From Pseudonocardiales bacterium (lineage in GTDB: Bacteria > Actinomycetota > Actinomycetes > Mycobacteriales > Jatrophihabitantaceae), in assembly GCA_025465405.1 (NCBI GenBank), contig JAODNL010000016.1:1-25766 (forward strand): a stretch of DNA of 25,766 bases, in the 5' to 3' direction. Positions 7,323-15,147 of this stretch are shown in pieces. The position numbers were made by a program, and so were the translations under genes. The notes below the pieces were generated by a model. The model saw only the letters and a list, made by a program, of their open reading frames with translations. It was not told where the DNA came from and ran no database searches. Each line of letters begins with the position of its first letter. Position 1 is the stretch's first letter.

Positions 7323-8433
7323 GACCGAGGAGACGATGCGCTGCGTCGGGCTGCAGGTCAGCTACGGCGGCGTCCCGGCCGTCGACGATCTGGACCTGAC
7401 GGTGCGGCCGGGCGAGGTCCTTGCCGTTCTCGGCGCGTCCGGTTCGGGAAAGTCGACGCTGCTGCACGCCGTGGCCGGGCTGGTGCAGCCGTCGTCCGGT
7501 GAGATCTGGCTGGGTGGCCGGCTGGTGGCAACAGCGCGTCGCAGCACCCCGCCGGAGCGGCGGGACGTCGGCTTGGTGTTCCAGGACTTCGCGTTGTGGC
7601 CGCACCTGAGTGCCGTGGACACCGTCGCCTATCCATTGCGACGGGCCGGCCGGAACCGGCACGATGCGCGGACGGTTGCGCAGCGCCTGCTCGACCAGCT
7701 CGACATCGGGCACCTCGCCGAGCGGCGTCCGGCGGAGCTGTCCGGTGGCCAGCAGCAGCGCGTCGGCCTGGCCCGCGCTCTGGCCCGCAGCCCGCGGCTG
7801 TTCCTGCTCGACGAGCCGACTGCGCATCTCGACACGCACCTGCGCGCGGCGTTCCAGAGCTGCGTCCGGGACCGGCAGGCGGCGACCGGCGCCGCTGCCG
7901 TCTATGCGACGCACGACGCCGGCGAGGCGCTCGCCCTCGCCGATCGAGTGGCGCTGGTCGTCGACGGCCGGCTCCAGCAGGTCGCCACTCCGGAAGTCGT
8001 GTACGCCGAGCCGGTCAGCGTCGCAACCGCCGTCCTCACCGGCTCGTGCACGGTGCTCCAGGCCCGCGTCGCCGTCGCGCCGCGCGGTGGCCTGTCCGTC
8101 GATCTCGGCGACGGTCCGGTGATCGTCGATGGTGGCGGGTCACTCGAGGTGGACCCGGTTCAGGCGCGGGTGCTGCTGCGTCCGGACTGGGTGAGCGTCG
8201 ACGGCCCGTTGCGCGGACGCGTCACCACGTGCCAGTTCCGCGGCACGCACACCGACTACCTGCTCGACACCGGCAGCGGACCGGTGCACGTGCAGGCGCC
8301 GGGGCCACCGACGCACGCCGTGGGCCAGGCACTGACGTGGGGAATCCGGCGCGCCTGGGTACTGGGGGTGGACGAGCCGGACGTGCGGGAGGCGGTCGGG
8401 CCTCAGCCGAGTGCGGTGATCGCTCCGGGGTGA
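7312..8433 (+). CDS. ABC importer ATP-binding protein (FbpC/PotA-like)
   Basis: A 373-aa ATPase that powers the preceding permease. All motifs are intact: Walker [10 protein letters not shown] (41-49), Q-loop Gln90 in [10 protein letters not shown], signature LSGGQQQR (142-149), Walker B RLFLLDEP (161-168), D-loop AHLD and switch His200 in ATHD. Residues from about 240 form the OB/TOBE regulatory domain usual for iron- and polyamine-type importers. ATG at 7312 follows GGGAG at 7300-7304 and overlaps the permease stop by 11 nt. Its 3' end overlaps by 31 nt the 3' end of the convergent DUF6390 gene of the hydrogenase operon, so the two loci meet without spacer or room for a terminator. Confidence 0.92.
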   Translation: MPTETEETMRCVGLQVSYGGVPAVDDLDLTVRPGEVLAVLGASGSGKSTLLHAVAGLVQPSSGEIWLGGRLVATARRSTPPERRDVGLVFQDFALWPHLSAVDTVAYPLRRAGRNRHDARTVAQRLLDQLDIGHLAERRPAELSGGQQQRVGLARALARSPRLFLLDEPTAHLDTHLRAAFQSCVRDRQAATGAAAVYATHDAGEALALADRVALVVDGRLQQVATPEVVYAEPVSVATAVLTGSCTVLQARVAVAPRGGLSVDLGDGPVIVDGGGSLEVDPVQARVLLRPDWVSVDGPLRGRVTTCQFRGTHTDYLLDTGSGPVHVQAPGPPTHAVGQALTWGIRRAWVLGVDEPDVREAVGPQPSAVIAPG

Positions 8434-9209
8434 TCGAGCCGGTCGTTGACCACGTCCAGGTGCAGGCGCGTGTAGTGGCGAAGCGCGCTGAGCTGCCGTG
8501 GCGTAAGGCGATCGCACACCCACTCCCAATGCATCGACACCCAGTCCCCGACCGCGAATTCGGGCACCAGGCCGACACCGTTCAGCGTGCGTTCGACCGT
8601 CTCGATCCGCGGCGCTCCGAGCAGGAGCCGGCCGTGCTCGAACAGCAGCGGCCGCGACTCGACGACCAGCTGGTCGTCGCGTACCTGACGCACCTGTCCC
8701 CAGCGCACGCGACACCGATCGAGCACCATCAGGGCCTGCTCGTAACGGCGGTCGTCGCCGAGCAGGCCGACCCACGGGTAGATGCAGAACACGTGGTAGC
8801 TGTGGTGCGGCATCCCGCCCGCGACAACCGCCTCCGCGAGGTTGACGAACTGCCGGCCGGTGCGCAGCCGGAACCTCTCGTCCATGGAGTCGCCGAGCGG
8901 GCGGGCGCCGACGGCGTCCAGCAGCCGGTTGCCCACCCAGTACGCCTCCACCACCCGGCGATCCAGCGGATCGGCGACGCCGGTCGCCGACGCGATCAGC
9001 TCCAGGTACGGCCACGCGCCGGCGAACTGCCGAGCCAGATCGCGAAGGCCGGCGTCGACGACCGCACCGGCGCCGTACTCGAACAGGCTCTGCGAGTCCG
9101 GCGGCCCGCAGGCACCGTGGTAGTTGGGCGGGAAGGCATACCGGACGAACATGATCGGGCCGGCAACCACGCCGGGCGCGAGCTCGGGTGGCATGCGCGT
9201 CGCGGTCAT
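8403..9209 (-). CDS. DUF6390-family hydrogenase-associated protein
   Basis: A 268-aa protein with no known function, last gene of the hydrogenase operon. From memory it matches the DUF6390 family, found beside actinobacterial uptake hydrogenases. Seen: an N-terminal IMFVRYAFPPNYHGACGPPD segment with Cys34, a His/Cys cluster PHHSYHVFCIYPW (His135, His136, His139, Cys142), and a late segment GDWVSMHWEWVCDRLTPRQL. The His/Cys residues could bind a metal or a cluster. No TM helix or signal peptide. Its ATG overlaps the hypC stop (ATGA), so it is translated together with hypC; a role in hydrogenase maturation is inferred only from this position. Confidence 0.75.
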   Translation of the reverse strand: MTATRMPPELAPGVVAGPIMFVRYAFPPNYHGACGPPDSQSLFEYGAGAVVDAGLRDLARQFAGAWPYLELIASATGVADPLDRRVVEAYWVGNRLLDAVGARPLGDSMDERFRLRTGRQFVNLAEAVVAGGMPHHSYHVFCIYPWVGLLGDDRRYEQALMVLDRCRVRWGQVRQVRDDQLVVESRPLLFEHGRLLLGAPRIETVERTLNGVGLVPEFAVGDWVSMHWEWVCDRLTPRQLSALRHYTRLHLDVVNDRLDHPGAITALG

Positions 9210-9472
9210 CGCGGGACCGCCGGGTCCGCTACGTCCGCTGCGTCCGCGCTGGTCATGTCGCCGTCGTCGAACACGGTGAGCGCGTCGCGGGCCTCCTCAG
9301 CCGTCATCCGCTCGAGGGCGAACCCGCTGTGGATCAGGATGTAATCACCGGGCGCCCATGGGCCGTCCAGCAAGCCGAGACTGATGTCGCGCACGACACC
9401 GGCGACGTCGACGCGCGCCAAGTCGCTGCCCGGCCCGATCTCGACGATCCGGCCCGGAATGCCTAGGCACAT
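9206..9472 (-). CDS. hypC: HypC/HybG-family hydrogenase maturation chaperone
   Basis: An 88-aa protein beginning MCLGIPGRIVEI, the hallmark of HypC. Cys2, exposed after Met removal, holds the Fe(CN)2CO unit made with HypD and passes it to the hydrogenase large subunit. The central VRDISLGLL and PGDYILIHSGFALERM segments also fit the family. The C-terminus has an acidic tail (DDGDMTSADAADVAD) longer than in short HypC proteins. It follows the small membrane protein by 13 nt and overlaps the DUF6390 gene by 4 nt. Being inside the structural operon, it is probably dedicated to this enzyme. hypD, hypE and hypF are absent from the window. Confidence 0.93.
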   Translation of the reverse strand: MCLGIPGRIVEIGPGSDLARVDVAGVVRDISLGLLDGPWAPGDYILIHSGFALERMTAEEARDALTVFDDGDMTSADAADVADPAVPR

Positions 9473-9485
9473 GATCGTTCGACCC

Positions 9486-9587
9486 TCACATCGAGCGGAT
9501 CTTCAGGTATCGCTTGATGTCGGGCAGGGACACGGCCGTCAAGGCCGCCACACCCGCGAGTGCCACCAACCCGAGCAGTCGACTCAT
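9486..9587 (-). CDS. 33-aa single-TM micro-protein (DUF6893-like)
   Basis: A short gene. ATG at 9587 overlaps the endopeptidase stop by 4 nt (ATGA), and TGA falls 13 nt before hypC. The 33-aa product starts MSRLL, has a hydrophobic stretch of about 17 residues (LLGLVALAGVAALTAVS) and ends in a basic tail, LPDIKRYLKIRSM. This is the pattern of a one-pass membrane peptide with a cytosolic basic end, and from memory matches the 'DUF6893 family small protein' described by a conserved (I/L)-(K/R)-RYL-(K/R)-x-R-x-M end. Its function is unknown. In the operon it could recruit the soluble hydrogenase to the membrane (inference). Confidence 0.75.
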   Translation of the reverse strand: MSRLLGLVALAGVAALTAVSLPDIKRYLKIRSM

Positions 9588-10108
9588 CGCTCACCGCCTC
9601 CGATCCGAACCTGGTCCGCCGGCGCGTCGGCGTCTGCATACGCGCTCTGCACGATCGTGATCACGAGTTGCGCCGCCTTCTCGACGCTACGCGCGACGGC
9701 GTCTGATAGCTCCATACCCGGTGCGACACTCGCCGGCTCGCAGCCCACGACGACCACCCGGCAGAGCGCGCCGCCGAGTAAGGGGACGAGCGCGAGCACC
9801 TCGTCGGGCGCGAGGTCGTGCGCATCGAGCATGGGCACATCACCCGCCGGCTGCAGACGATCGACGTCAGCGGCATGATCGATGACGTAGACCGTGCCCG
9901 GCGCATCGCCGCGCTGTACGGCGTCGACGATCACCACCAGGTCGTAGTCGTCGAGGAGTTGGTAGGCGAGGTGGACGCCGCGGATCCCGAAGTCGCGCAC
10001 CTCGGCGCCCGCGGGCAGCGCCGCATCGGTCAACGCGGCGACCACGGCAACACCGAATCCGTCGTCGGATTCGAAGACGTTGCCGAGTCCTGCGACCAGC
10101 GTGCGCAT
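9584..10108 (-). CDS. Hydrogenase maturation endopeptidase (HybD/HupD family)
   Basis: A 174-aa nickel-dependent protease that removes the C-terminal peptide of the large subunit after Ni insertion. The N-terminus has the family motif GLGNVFESDDGFG; the Ni-sensing residues of E. coli HybD (Glu16, Asp62, His93) have counterparts at Asp16, Asp62 (VDAVQRG) and His97 (DAHDLAPDE). ATG at 10108 is chosen; a GTG one codon earlier (10111) would overlap the previous stop as GTGA and is equally possible. It overlaps the micro-protein gene downstream by 4 nt. Its substrate is surely the adjacent HhyL, whose 22-residue tail follows the last metal ligand. Confidence 0.93.
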   Translation of the reverse strand: MRTLVAGLGNVFESDDGFGVAVVAALTDAALPAGAEVRDFGIRGVHLAYQLLDDYDLVVIVDAVQRGDAPGTVYVIDHAADVDRLQPAGDVPMLDAHDLAPDEVLALVPLLGGALCRVVVVGCEPASVAPGMELSDAVARSVEKAAQLVITIVQSAYADADAPADQVRIGGGER

Positions 10109-11478
10109 CACACATCCGTCCCGAGCGGCTCGAGCTCGTCGGGTGCGAAGTACAGGAACCGGCCGTGCGGGTTGACGCCGTCCTGGGCCAGGTCGTCAAG
10201 GGTGACCGCGAGATGGTGGCCCCCGTCGACATCGAAGAGCACCGCCTCGACCGTCGCCGTGCGCCCGTCGAGGAACATGTCCTGCGCGTCCGCCCGCCGG
10301 CTGCCCGGATGCAGGCGGACCGCCGAGCCGCGCCCGATCGGCACACCGTCGACCATCACGAAGTCCGACTCCGGGTCGACCTGTGCCTCGGACGCTGGAT
10401 CCCACCACGGCAGAACATCCGGCGGCGGCGGCGGGACCGGCCGGGCGACACCCGTCATCGAGCGGATCGCGCCGTGCAGACGGTCCATCAGGTCCGGTGG
10501 CAGATCGTCGATCCGGTCGACCAGCGCGGCGCCGCGGGGATCGCTGCCCCGCACCTGCCGCTTCTCCTCCTCGGTGAGCGTGAGGGTTCGCAAGGTCAGC
10601 ATCTCGTCCATCTCGGTCGCGTCGCAGAACTGGGACGCGCTCTCCGGGGCAACCTGCGGGTGGTCGTACAGGATGATCGGCGAGGCGAGCACGAGGCGGC
10701 GGTCGCCGGGCGGCCCGGCCAGCACGGGGAACGTCCCGACCTGCTCGCAGGTTTCGCCGTACTCCCTAGCCCATTCCGGCGGGTCGATGAGCGACACGAA
10801 CGCGCCGCCGGTGACCGCGACGAGCAGGTGCGCGGCGACGAGCGCATGACGCAGCGCGTCACGGCGGTCCCCGGGACCGGCGGGCTGCCATGCGGCGCGG
10901 TTCTCCAGCCGAAGCCGCAGTCGGCTCACGCCGTATGGGCCCGGCAGCGGATCGACGTCCAGGCGCAGAGTCGCGTCAAGCTGCGCGCGGTCACGAACGA
11001 GACGGCCGACCGTGCCCGCGTCCGGTGCGCGCAGCAGCTCGACGTCGGAGCCGCCCGGCACGTGGATCTCGGTCATGTGGGCGGCGTGTCGAGAGCCCGG
11101 AAGGGCGAACGTCGCCGTGTGCTCCTGGACCACCGCCTCGTCCCACGGCAGGAATGTCGCGTTGCCGACGTCGAGCGCCTCCGCCGGCACGAAGCCGTCG
11201 GCGGTTGCCCGCTCGACCGTGCGGCGTTGCACCTGAAGGAACCGGGCCTGCACGGACACCGTCACGTCGCGCCCCTCGAGCAGGCAGTCCGTCTGCAGGA
11301 ACGAGCGCTCCGACGGATCCGCCGCCACGAACGCCGGTGGGGCCAGCACACCGAACTGCCATCGCACGCGGTTCTTCGCGTCGTTCGCGCGATACGGATA
11401 GAGCATGTAGCCCTCGAACAGCACGGCGTCCGCGATCTCCTTGGCGCCGGCGATCGGATCCGCGGTCGGCGTGCTCAC
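10108..11478 (-). CDS. Hydrogenase-operon protein of unknown function, 456 aa
   Basis: I recognise this only as the large conserved hypothetical protein that recurs in Hhy-type operons. It starts at GTG inside the DUF6084 stop (GTGA). Visible segments: LFEGYMLYPYRANDAKNRVRWQFG near the N-terminus, LEGRDVTVSVQARFLQVQRR, a middle SLIDPPEWA and LASPIILYDHPQVAPES, a stretch DATEMDEMLTLRTLTLTEEE, then a Pro-rich linker (PVPPPPPDVLPWWDP, about residue 360) and a C-terminal part with HLAVTLDDLAQDG and GRFLYFAPDELE. No TM helix, signal or Cys cluster is obvious. The tail domain resembles a small beta-barrel (inference). Its coupling to protease and structural genes suggests assembly or scaffolding. 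Confidence 0.7.
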   Translation of the reverse strand: MSTPTADPIAGAKEIADAVLFEGYMLYPYRANDAKNRVRWQFGVLAPPAFVAADPSERSFLQTDCLLEGRDVTVSVQARFLQVQRRTVERATADGFVPAEALDVGNATFLPWDEAVVQEHTATFALPGSRHAAHMTEIHVPGGSDVELLRAPDAGTVGRLVRDRAQLDATLRLDVDPLPGPYGVSRLRLRLENRAAWQPAGPGDRRDALRHALVAAHLLVAVTGGAFVSLIDPPEWAREYGETCEQVGTFPVLAGPPGDRRLVLASPIILYDHPQVAPESASQFCDATEMDEMLTLRTLTLTEEEKRQVRGSDPRGAALVDRIDDLPPDLMDRLHGAIRSMTGVARPVPPPPPDVLPWWDPASEAQVDPESDFVMVDGVPIGRGSAVRLHPGSRRADAQDMFLDGRTATVEAVLFDVDGGHHLAVTLDDLAQDGVNPHGRFLYFAPDELEPLGTDV

Positions 11479-12107
11479 GAGTCGGTCTCTTTCAGCAACC
11501 GCTCGATGGCCTCGTCCCAGCTCAGCAGTTCCTGTCTGGTCCGGTAGCGATAGAGCGCATCGAAGGCGTCGCTGCCCAGCCGCAGCCAGGCGGTGCCGGG
11601 GAAGTGCAGTTGCATCGTCTGCTTCCAGACGGTGACGGGCAGCCGGAACCGGGCCTCCCTGTCCCACGGGATCGGCGCAACGCTGAACCCGTTCGGCCCG
11701 GTGGTGAACACCGTGCCGCTGAACAGCATCAGCAGGGGAACCTCGCCGCCGTCGAGCGCGTACAGATATTTGTTCGCGGCGACGTCGAAGTCATAACTGC
11801 ACGGCAACGCGACGTCGATGTCGGTCTCGCCGGTGAAGCTGGGGACGACCTGGTTCACGAACGCGAGCTGCAGCGGTTTGAGCGTGTCGCCCCACCGGGA
11901 CCGCTCGCCGAACAGGTCGTGCACCGCCTCGGCTTCGGTGTCGTCGTAGCGACGCCGCAGCGGCTCGATGCGGATCTGGCTGCGCAAGGCAAGCGCGTGC
12001 ACCGGGGTCCCGGTGGTCTCGGTTACGCGCAGGCGCAAGGCGATGCTCGGCGCGGCCGCCGCGAGATCGGGGTGTGCCCCGGTGCAGGCGAAGTCGAGTT
12101 CCGGCAT
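11475..12107 (-). CDS. DUF6084-family hydrogenase-associated protein
   Basis: A 210-aa protein starting MPELDFACTG, one nt after the DUF5947 stop; a longer frame reaching 12227 would overlap that gene by over 100 nt and is rejected. From memory it matches DUF6084, a family found with actinobacterial hydrogenases. Seen: a beta-rich N-terminal part (SIALRLRVTETTGTPVHALALRSQIRIEPLRRRY), VVPSFTGETDIDVALPCSYDFDVAANKY in the middle, and an aromatic C-terminal part with FPGTAWLRLGSDAFDALYRYR. No TM helix. No enzyme motif is recognised. It overlaps the 456-aa protein gene by 4 nt, so the two are co-translated and may form a complex (inference). Confidence 0.75.
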   Translation of the reverse strand: MPELDFACTGAHPDLAAAAPSIALRLRVTETTGTPVHALALRSQIRIEPLRRRYDDTEAEAVHDLFGERSRWGDTLKPLQLAFVNQVVPSFTGETDIDVALPCSYDFDVAANKYLYALDGGEVPLLMLFSGTVFTTGPNGFSVAPIPWDREARFRLPVTVWKQTMQLHFPGTAWLRLGSDAFDALYRYRTRQELLSWDEAIERLLKETDS

Positions 12108-12108
12108 G

Positions 12109-12765
12109 TCACCGTTCCCCGTTCGCGCGGCGCTGCAGCCCGGCGAAGAACTCGTCGATACGTCGCCATACCTCGTCGCCACCGTGGAAACCGAGCCAGT
12201 GCTGCCGCACGAGGCCGACGAGTTCATAACAGGCGTCGATCGGCACGACGAGACAGGTGAAGGCGCCGTCGCCGTTCCGCCGCACCAGCACGGCCTCCAC
12301 GTCCGCCTCGACGTCGGCGAAAGCCGCGTTGGCGGCGGTCATCTCGAGCCAGGCGCCGAGTTCGAGTTCGGACTCGGTCGCACCGGCCGGGCTCGGATAG
12401 CAGGCCACGACGCGTCGTGGCGCCGCCGGATCCTCGATGTCGCTCTGCTGAAACAGGAAAACGAGGTCGACCGGGATCGCGAGCTCGTCCCACTGAGCCT
12501 GGCTGAACGCGAAGTCACTCACCGTCCGGTAGCGCTCCGGCACCGCCCGCAGCCGGCGGGCGCCCGCGCCCTCCTGGGTGAAGAGCAGGTAGCAGGCCCG
12601 GCAGGAACACATCAACCGGCGTTCGGTCAGGCTGGCGACGTGGCTGTGGGCGTCCGTGACCGGCTCGCCGCACATCTCGCAGACCTCACCCGGGCGTGGA
12701 CGCTCCCGCGGCCGCATCACCCGGCGCAGCACGCCGAACGGGTCGTCGGCGCGAAGCCCGGTCAT
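12109..12765 (-). CDS. DUF5947-family protein with Cys-rich zinc-ribbon-like N-terminus
   Basis: A 218-aa protein, from memory of the DUF5947 family, typical of Hhy-type operons. The N-terminus holds CEMC (Cys29, Cys32), two His (40, 42), and CSCRAC (Cys53, Cys55, Cys58), a pattern fit for a zinc ribbon or an Fe-S site. The rest has AIPVDLVFLFQQSD, RRVVACYPSPAGATESEL and a C-terminal VPIDACYELVGLVRQHWLGFHGG segment. The start ATG overlaps the NifU-like stop by 4 nt. The role is not known; the Cys pattern makes a function in metal delivery or electron transfer possible. Confidence 0.78.
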   Translation of the reverse strand: MTGLRADDPFGVLRRVMRPRERPRPGEVCEMCGEPVTDAHSHVASLTERRLMCSCRACYLLFTQEGAGARRLRAVPERYRTVSDFAFSQAQWDELAIPVDLVFLFQQSDIEDPAAPRRVVACYPSPAGATESELELGAWLEMTAANAAFADVEADVEAVLVRRNGDGAFTCLVVPIDACYELVGLVRQHWLGFHGGDEVWRRIDEFFAGLQRRANGER

Positions 12766-13328
12766 GAACTGACCGCTTCGGCCAGCCCGTCCGGGCAGCG
12801 CATCCCGATCTGCAGCAGCTGCGGAGTGCTCGGCTTCGCCTCGACCATGCCCTCGACCTCGACCCGGCTCACCTCTGGCGCCGCGTCCAGCACCGCACGC
12901 TCGACGGCCGTGTGCACGGTGGCGGCCGAACCGGCACAGCCGTCGCAGCTGCCCTCGAGACGCAGGTGGGCGACGCCGTCGTCGTCGACGCCGAGGTAGT
13001 CGATGCCACCGGCGTGCGAGCCCAGGTACGGGCGGACCCGGTCGAGCGCCTGCTGGATGCGGGTGCCGACGTCGTCCGGGTGCAGACCGTGCAGCAACAT
13101 CAGGTTCGCGACCAACTCGTCATCGACGAGGCGACGAATTGCCTGTGTGCCATCCGGCAGCGTGGCCATCATCGTGATGGCGCGCGTCAACCCTTCGCCG
13201 TAGAGCTGCACCACGGCGGCGACCAGTTCCTCCGCGCAGTCGCGCACCCACGCGTCGTCGCTGGCCGTCAGGTCGTCGAGCAGTGTCCCGATACGAGCAG
13301 GCAGCTCCCGTACGTCCGAGCCGTCCAT
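12762..13328 (-). CDS. NifU-like Fe-S protein, candidate hydrogenase electron relay (HhyE position)
   Basis: A 188-aa protein. The C-terminal half (about 85-170) is a NifU C-terminal (Nfu) domain: RVRPYLGSHAGGIDYLGV then LRLEGSCDGCAGSAATV, with Cys128 and Cys131 as the CxxC pair that binds a [4Fe-4S] cluster between two chains. The N-terminal about 85 residues are helical and not part of Nfu. ATG at 13328, one nt after the hhyL stop, is preferred over a TTG 21 nt upstream. Nfu proteins deliver clusters, but the gene directly after hhyL in mycobacteria has been proposed to carry electrons from the hydrogenase to the respiratory chain; the same role is likely here, though cluster delivery to HhyS is the alternative. 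Confidence 0.85.
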   Translation of the reverse strand: MDGSDVRELPARIGTLLDDLTASDDAWVRDCAEELVAAVVQLYGEGLTRAITMMATLPDGTQAIRRLVDDELVANLMLLHGLHPDDVGTRIQQALDRVRPYLGSHAGGIDYLGVDDDGVAHLRLEGSCDGCAGSAATVHTAVERAVLDAAPEVSRVEVEGMVEAKPSTPQLLQIGMRCPDGLAEAVSS

Positions 13329-13329
13329 C

Positions 13330-15132
13330 TCAATACGGCTTGACGGCAATGGCAGGTGAATGGACCTGCCGGACCGACGAGCCGTTTCCGGTGTACATGT
13401 GGACGCCGCACGGCAGGCACGGATCGAAGCTGCGTACTGCCCGCATGATGTCGATTCCCTTGAACCGATCCGGCGGGTTCTCCTCGAAGATCGGTGTGTT
13501 CTGCACCGCGTCCTCGTAAGGTCCGGGCGTGCCGTAGCTGTCGCGCACGCTGCCGTTCCACGGGGTGGGCGGGTATGGGTGGTAGTTGGCGATCTTGCCG
13601 TCGCGGATCACCATGTGGTGGCTCAGCACGCCGCGCACCGCCTCGGTGAAACCGACCGCGATCGCCTCGTCCGGCACGGTGAACGGGGTCCATGTGTCGG
13701 TGCGGCCCGCGCGTACTTCGGCCAGACCCATCTCGACGAAGTGCAGCGCGGCCGCGGCGGCATACACCTGGAAGTACGTCCGGGCCCGGTTGCGCTCGAG
13801 CGCGTTGCTCCACTGAGGGATCTTCCACTCGTAGCTGACAGCCGGCTTGAGCGCTGTCCTCGGCAGGTTGAACTGCACGCTGTGCCCCGTCGCCTTCACA
13901 TAGCCGCCGATGTCGACGAGTCCGGACAGAGCGGTCGACCACAGCCGGGCGATCGGGCCACCGCCGGTGTCCAGCGCCAAGTGGTCGGTGCCGTCGAACC
14001 AGCGCGGCGACATCGTCCAGCTGTAGGCCTTGGCGAAGTCGCGCTTGGCCGGCTTCGGGAGGGTGTGCTGGTTCCATGGATGCCTGATGTCAACGGGGTT
14101 TCCGAGCGGATCGCGATCGACGAACCGCTCGTTACCCGAGCCCTCCCAATCGTCGTAGAACGAGTGGCCGAGCAGGATGCGCATGCCGAGGTTGATGTCG
14201 ACCAGATCGTTCGTCACGAGCTTGCCGTCGACAACGATGCCCGGCGTTACGAACATGCGCCGGCCCCAGTCGGTCATGTGCTCGTACTTGAAGTCGCAGT
14301 ACGCGGGGTCGTTCAGACTGCCCCAGCAGCCGAGCAGGATGCGCCGCTCGCCGACGTGTTCGTAGCCGGGCAACGCGTCGTAGAAGAAGTCGAAGAGGTC
14401 GTCGTGCAATGGGACGACCTTCTTCAGGAACTCGATGTAGCGCATCAGCCGGGTCAAGTAGTCGGTGAACAGCTGAACCGTGGCGACCGTCCCGACGCCG
14501 CCCGGGTAGAGCGTCGACGGGTGGACGTGCCTGCCCTCCATGAGGCAGAACATCTCGCGGGTGTAGCGACTGACCTGCAGCGCCTCGCGATAGAAGTCGC
14601 CCTCGATCGGGTTGAGCGAGCGCATGATGTCGCCGATGGTCCGGTAGCCGTGGTCGCCCGCGTGCGGCGCCTCGGTGTTGTTCGCCTTCTCCAGTACTCC
14701 GGGGTTGGTCTCGCGGACCATCCGCTCGCAGTAGTCCACTCCGACCAGGTTCTCCTGGAAGATGTTGTGGTCGAACATGTACTCGGCGGCCTCACCGCAG
14801 TTGATGATCCACTCACCGAGATGCGGCGGCGCGACGCCGTAGGCCATGTTCTGCGTGTACACCGAGCAGGTGGCGTGGTTGTCGCCGCAGATGCCGCAGA
14901 TGCGACTGGTGATGAAGTGCGCGTCGCGCGGGTCCTTGCCCTTCATGAAGATGCTGTAGCCACGGAAGATCGACGACGTGCTGTGACACTCGCGGACTTC
15001 CTTCTGCTTGAAGTCCACCGTCGCGTAGATGCCGAGGCTGCCTACGATGCGGGTGATCGGATCCCACGCCATCTCCATCACGTCGGGGTCGAGGTGCTGC
15101 GGCTGGCTGGGCGCTTCCTCAGTCTTGGTCAT
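13330..15132 (-). CDS. hhyL: [NiFe]-hydrogenase large subunit, group 1h/1l high-affinity type
   Basis: A 600-aa catalytic subunit holding the NiFe(CN)2CO centre that splits H2. The L1 motif is SRICGICGDNHATCS with ligands Cys79 and Cys82; the L2 motif is DPCLPCGVH with Cys572 and Cys575, followed by His578 and a 22-residue tail that the operon's endopeptidase should remove. The L1 form with GDNHATC and the EGRHVHPSTLYPGGVG segment are typical of the actinobacterial group 1h enzyme, known for oxygen-tolerant oxidation of atmospheric H2; the close group 1l cannot be excluded by eye. It starts 15 nt after hhyS with GAAGGG upstream. No signal peptide. Confidence 0.97.
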   Translation of the reverse strand: MTKTEEAPSQPQHLDPDVMEMAWDPITRIVGSLGIYATVDFKQKEVRECHSTSSIFRGYSIFMKGKDPRDAHFITSRICGICGDNHATCSVYTQNMAYGVAPPHLGEWIINCGEAAEYMFDHNIFQENLVGVDYCERMVRETNPGVLEKANNTEAPHAGDHGYRTIGDIMRSLNPIEGDFYREALQVSRYTREMFCLMEGRHVHPSTLYPGGVGTVATVQLFTDYLTRLMRYIEFLKKVVPLHDDLFDFFYDALPGYEHVGERRILLGCWGSLNDPAYCDFKYEHMTDWGRRMFVTPGIVVDGKLVTNDLVDINLGMRILLGHSFYDDWEGSGNERFVDRDPLGNPVDIRHPWNQHTLPKPAKRDFAKAYSWTMSPRWFDGTDHLALDTGGGPIARLWSTALSGLVDIGGYVKATGHSVQFNLPRTALKPAVSYEWKIPQWSNALERNRARTYFQVYAAAAALHFVEMGLAEVRAGRTDTWTPFTVPDEAIAVGFTEAVRGVLSHHMVIRDGKIANYHPYPPTPWNGSVRDSYGTPGPYEDAVQNTPIFEENPPDRFKGIDIMRAVRSFDPCLPCGVHMYTGNGSSVRQVHSPAIAVKPY

Positions 15133-15147
15133 GTGCTGTCGGCCCTT

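Noticed and set aside
12108..12227. 40-residue upstream extension of the DUF6084 protein
   Set aside because: Would overlap the DUF5947 gene by over 100 nt; ATG 12107, 1 nt after its stop, fits the coupling pattern of the operon.
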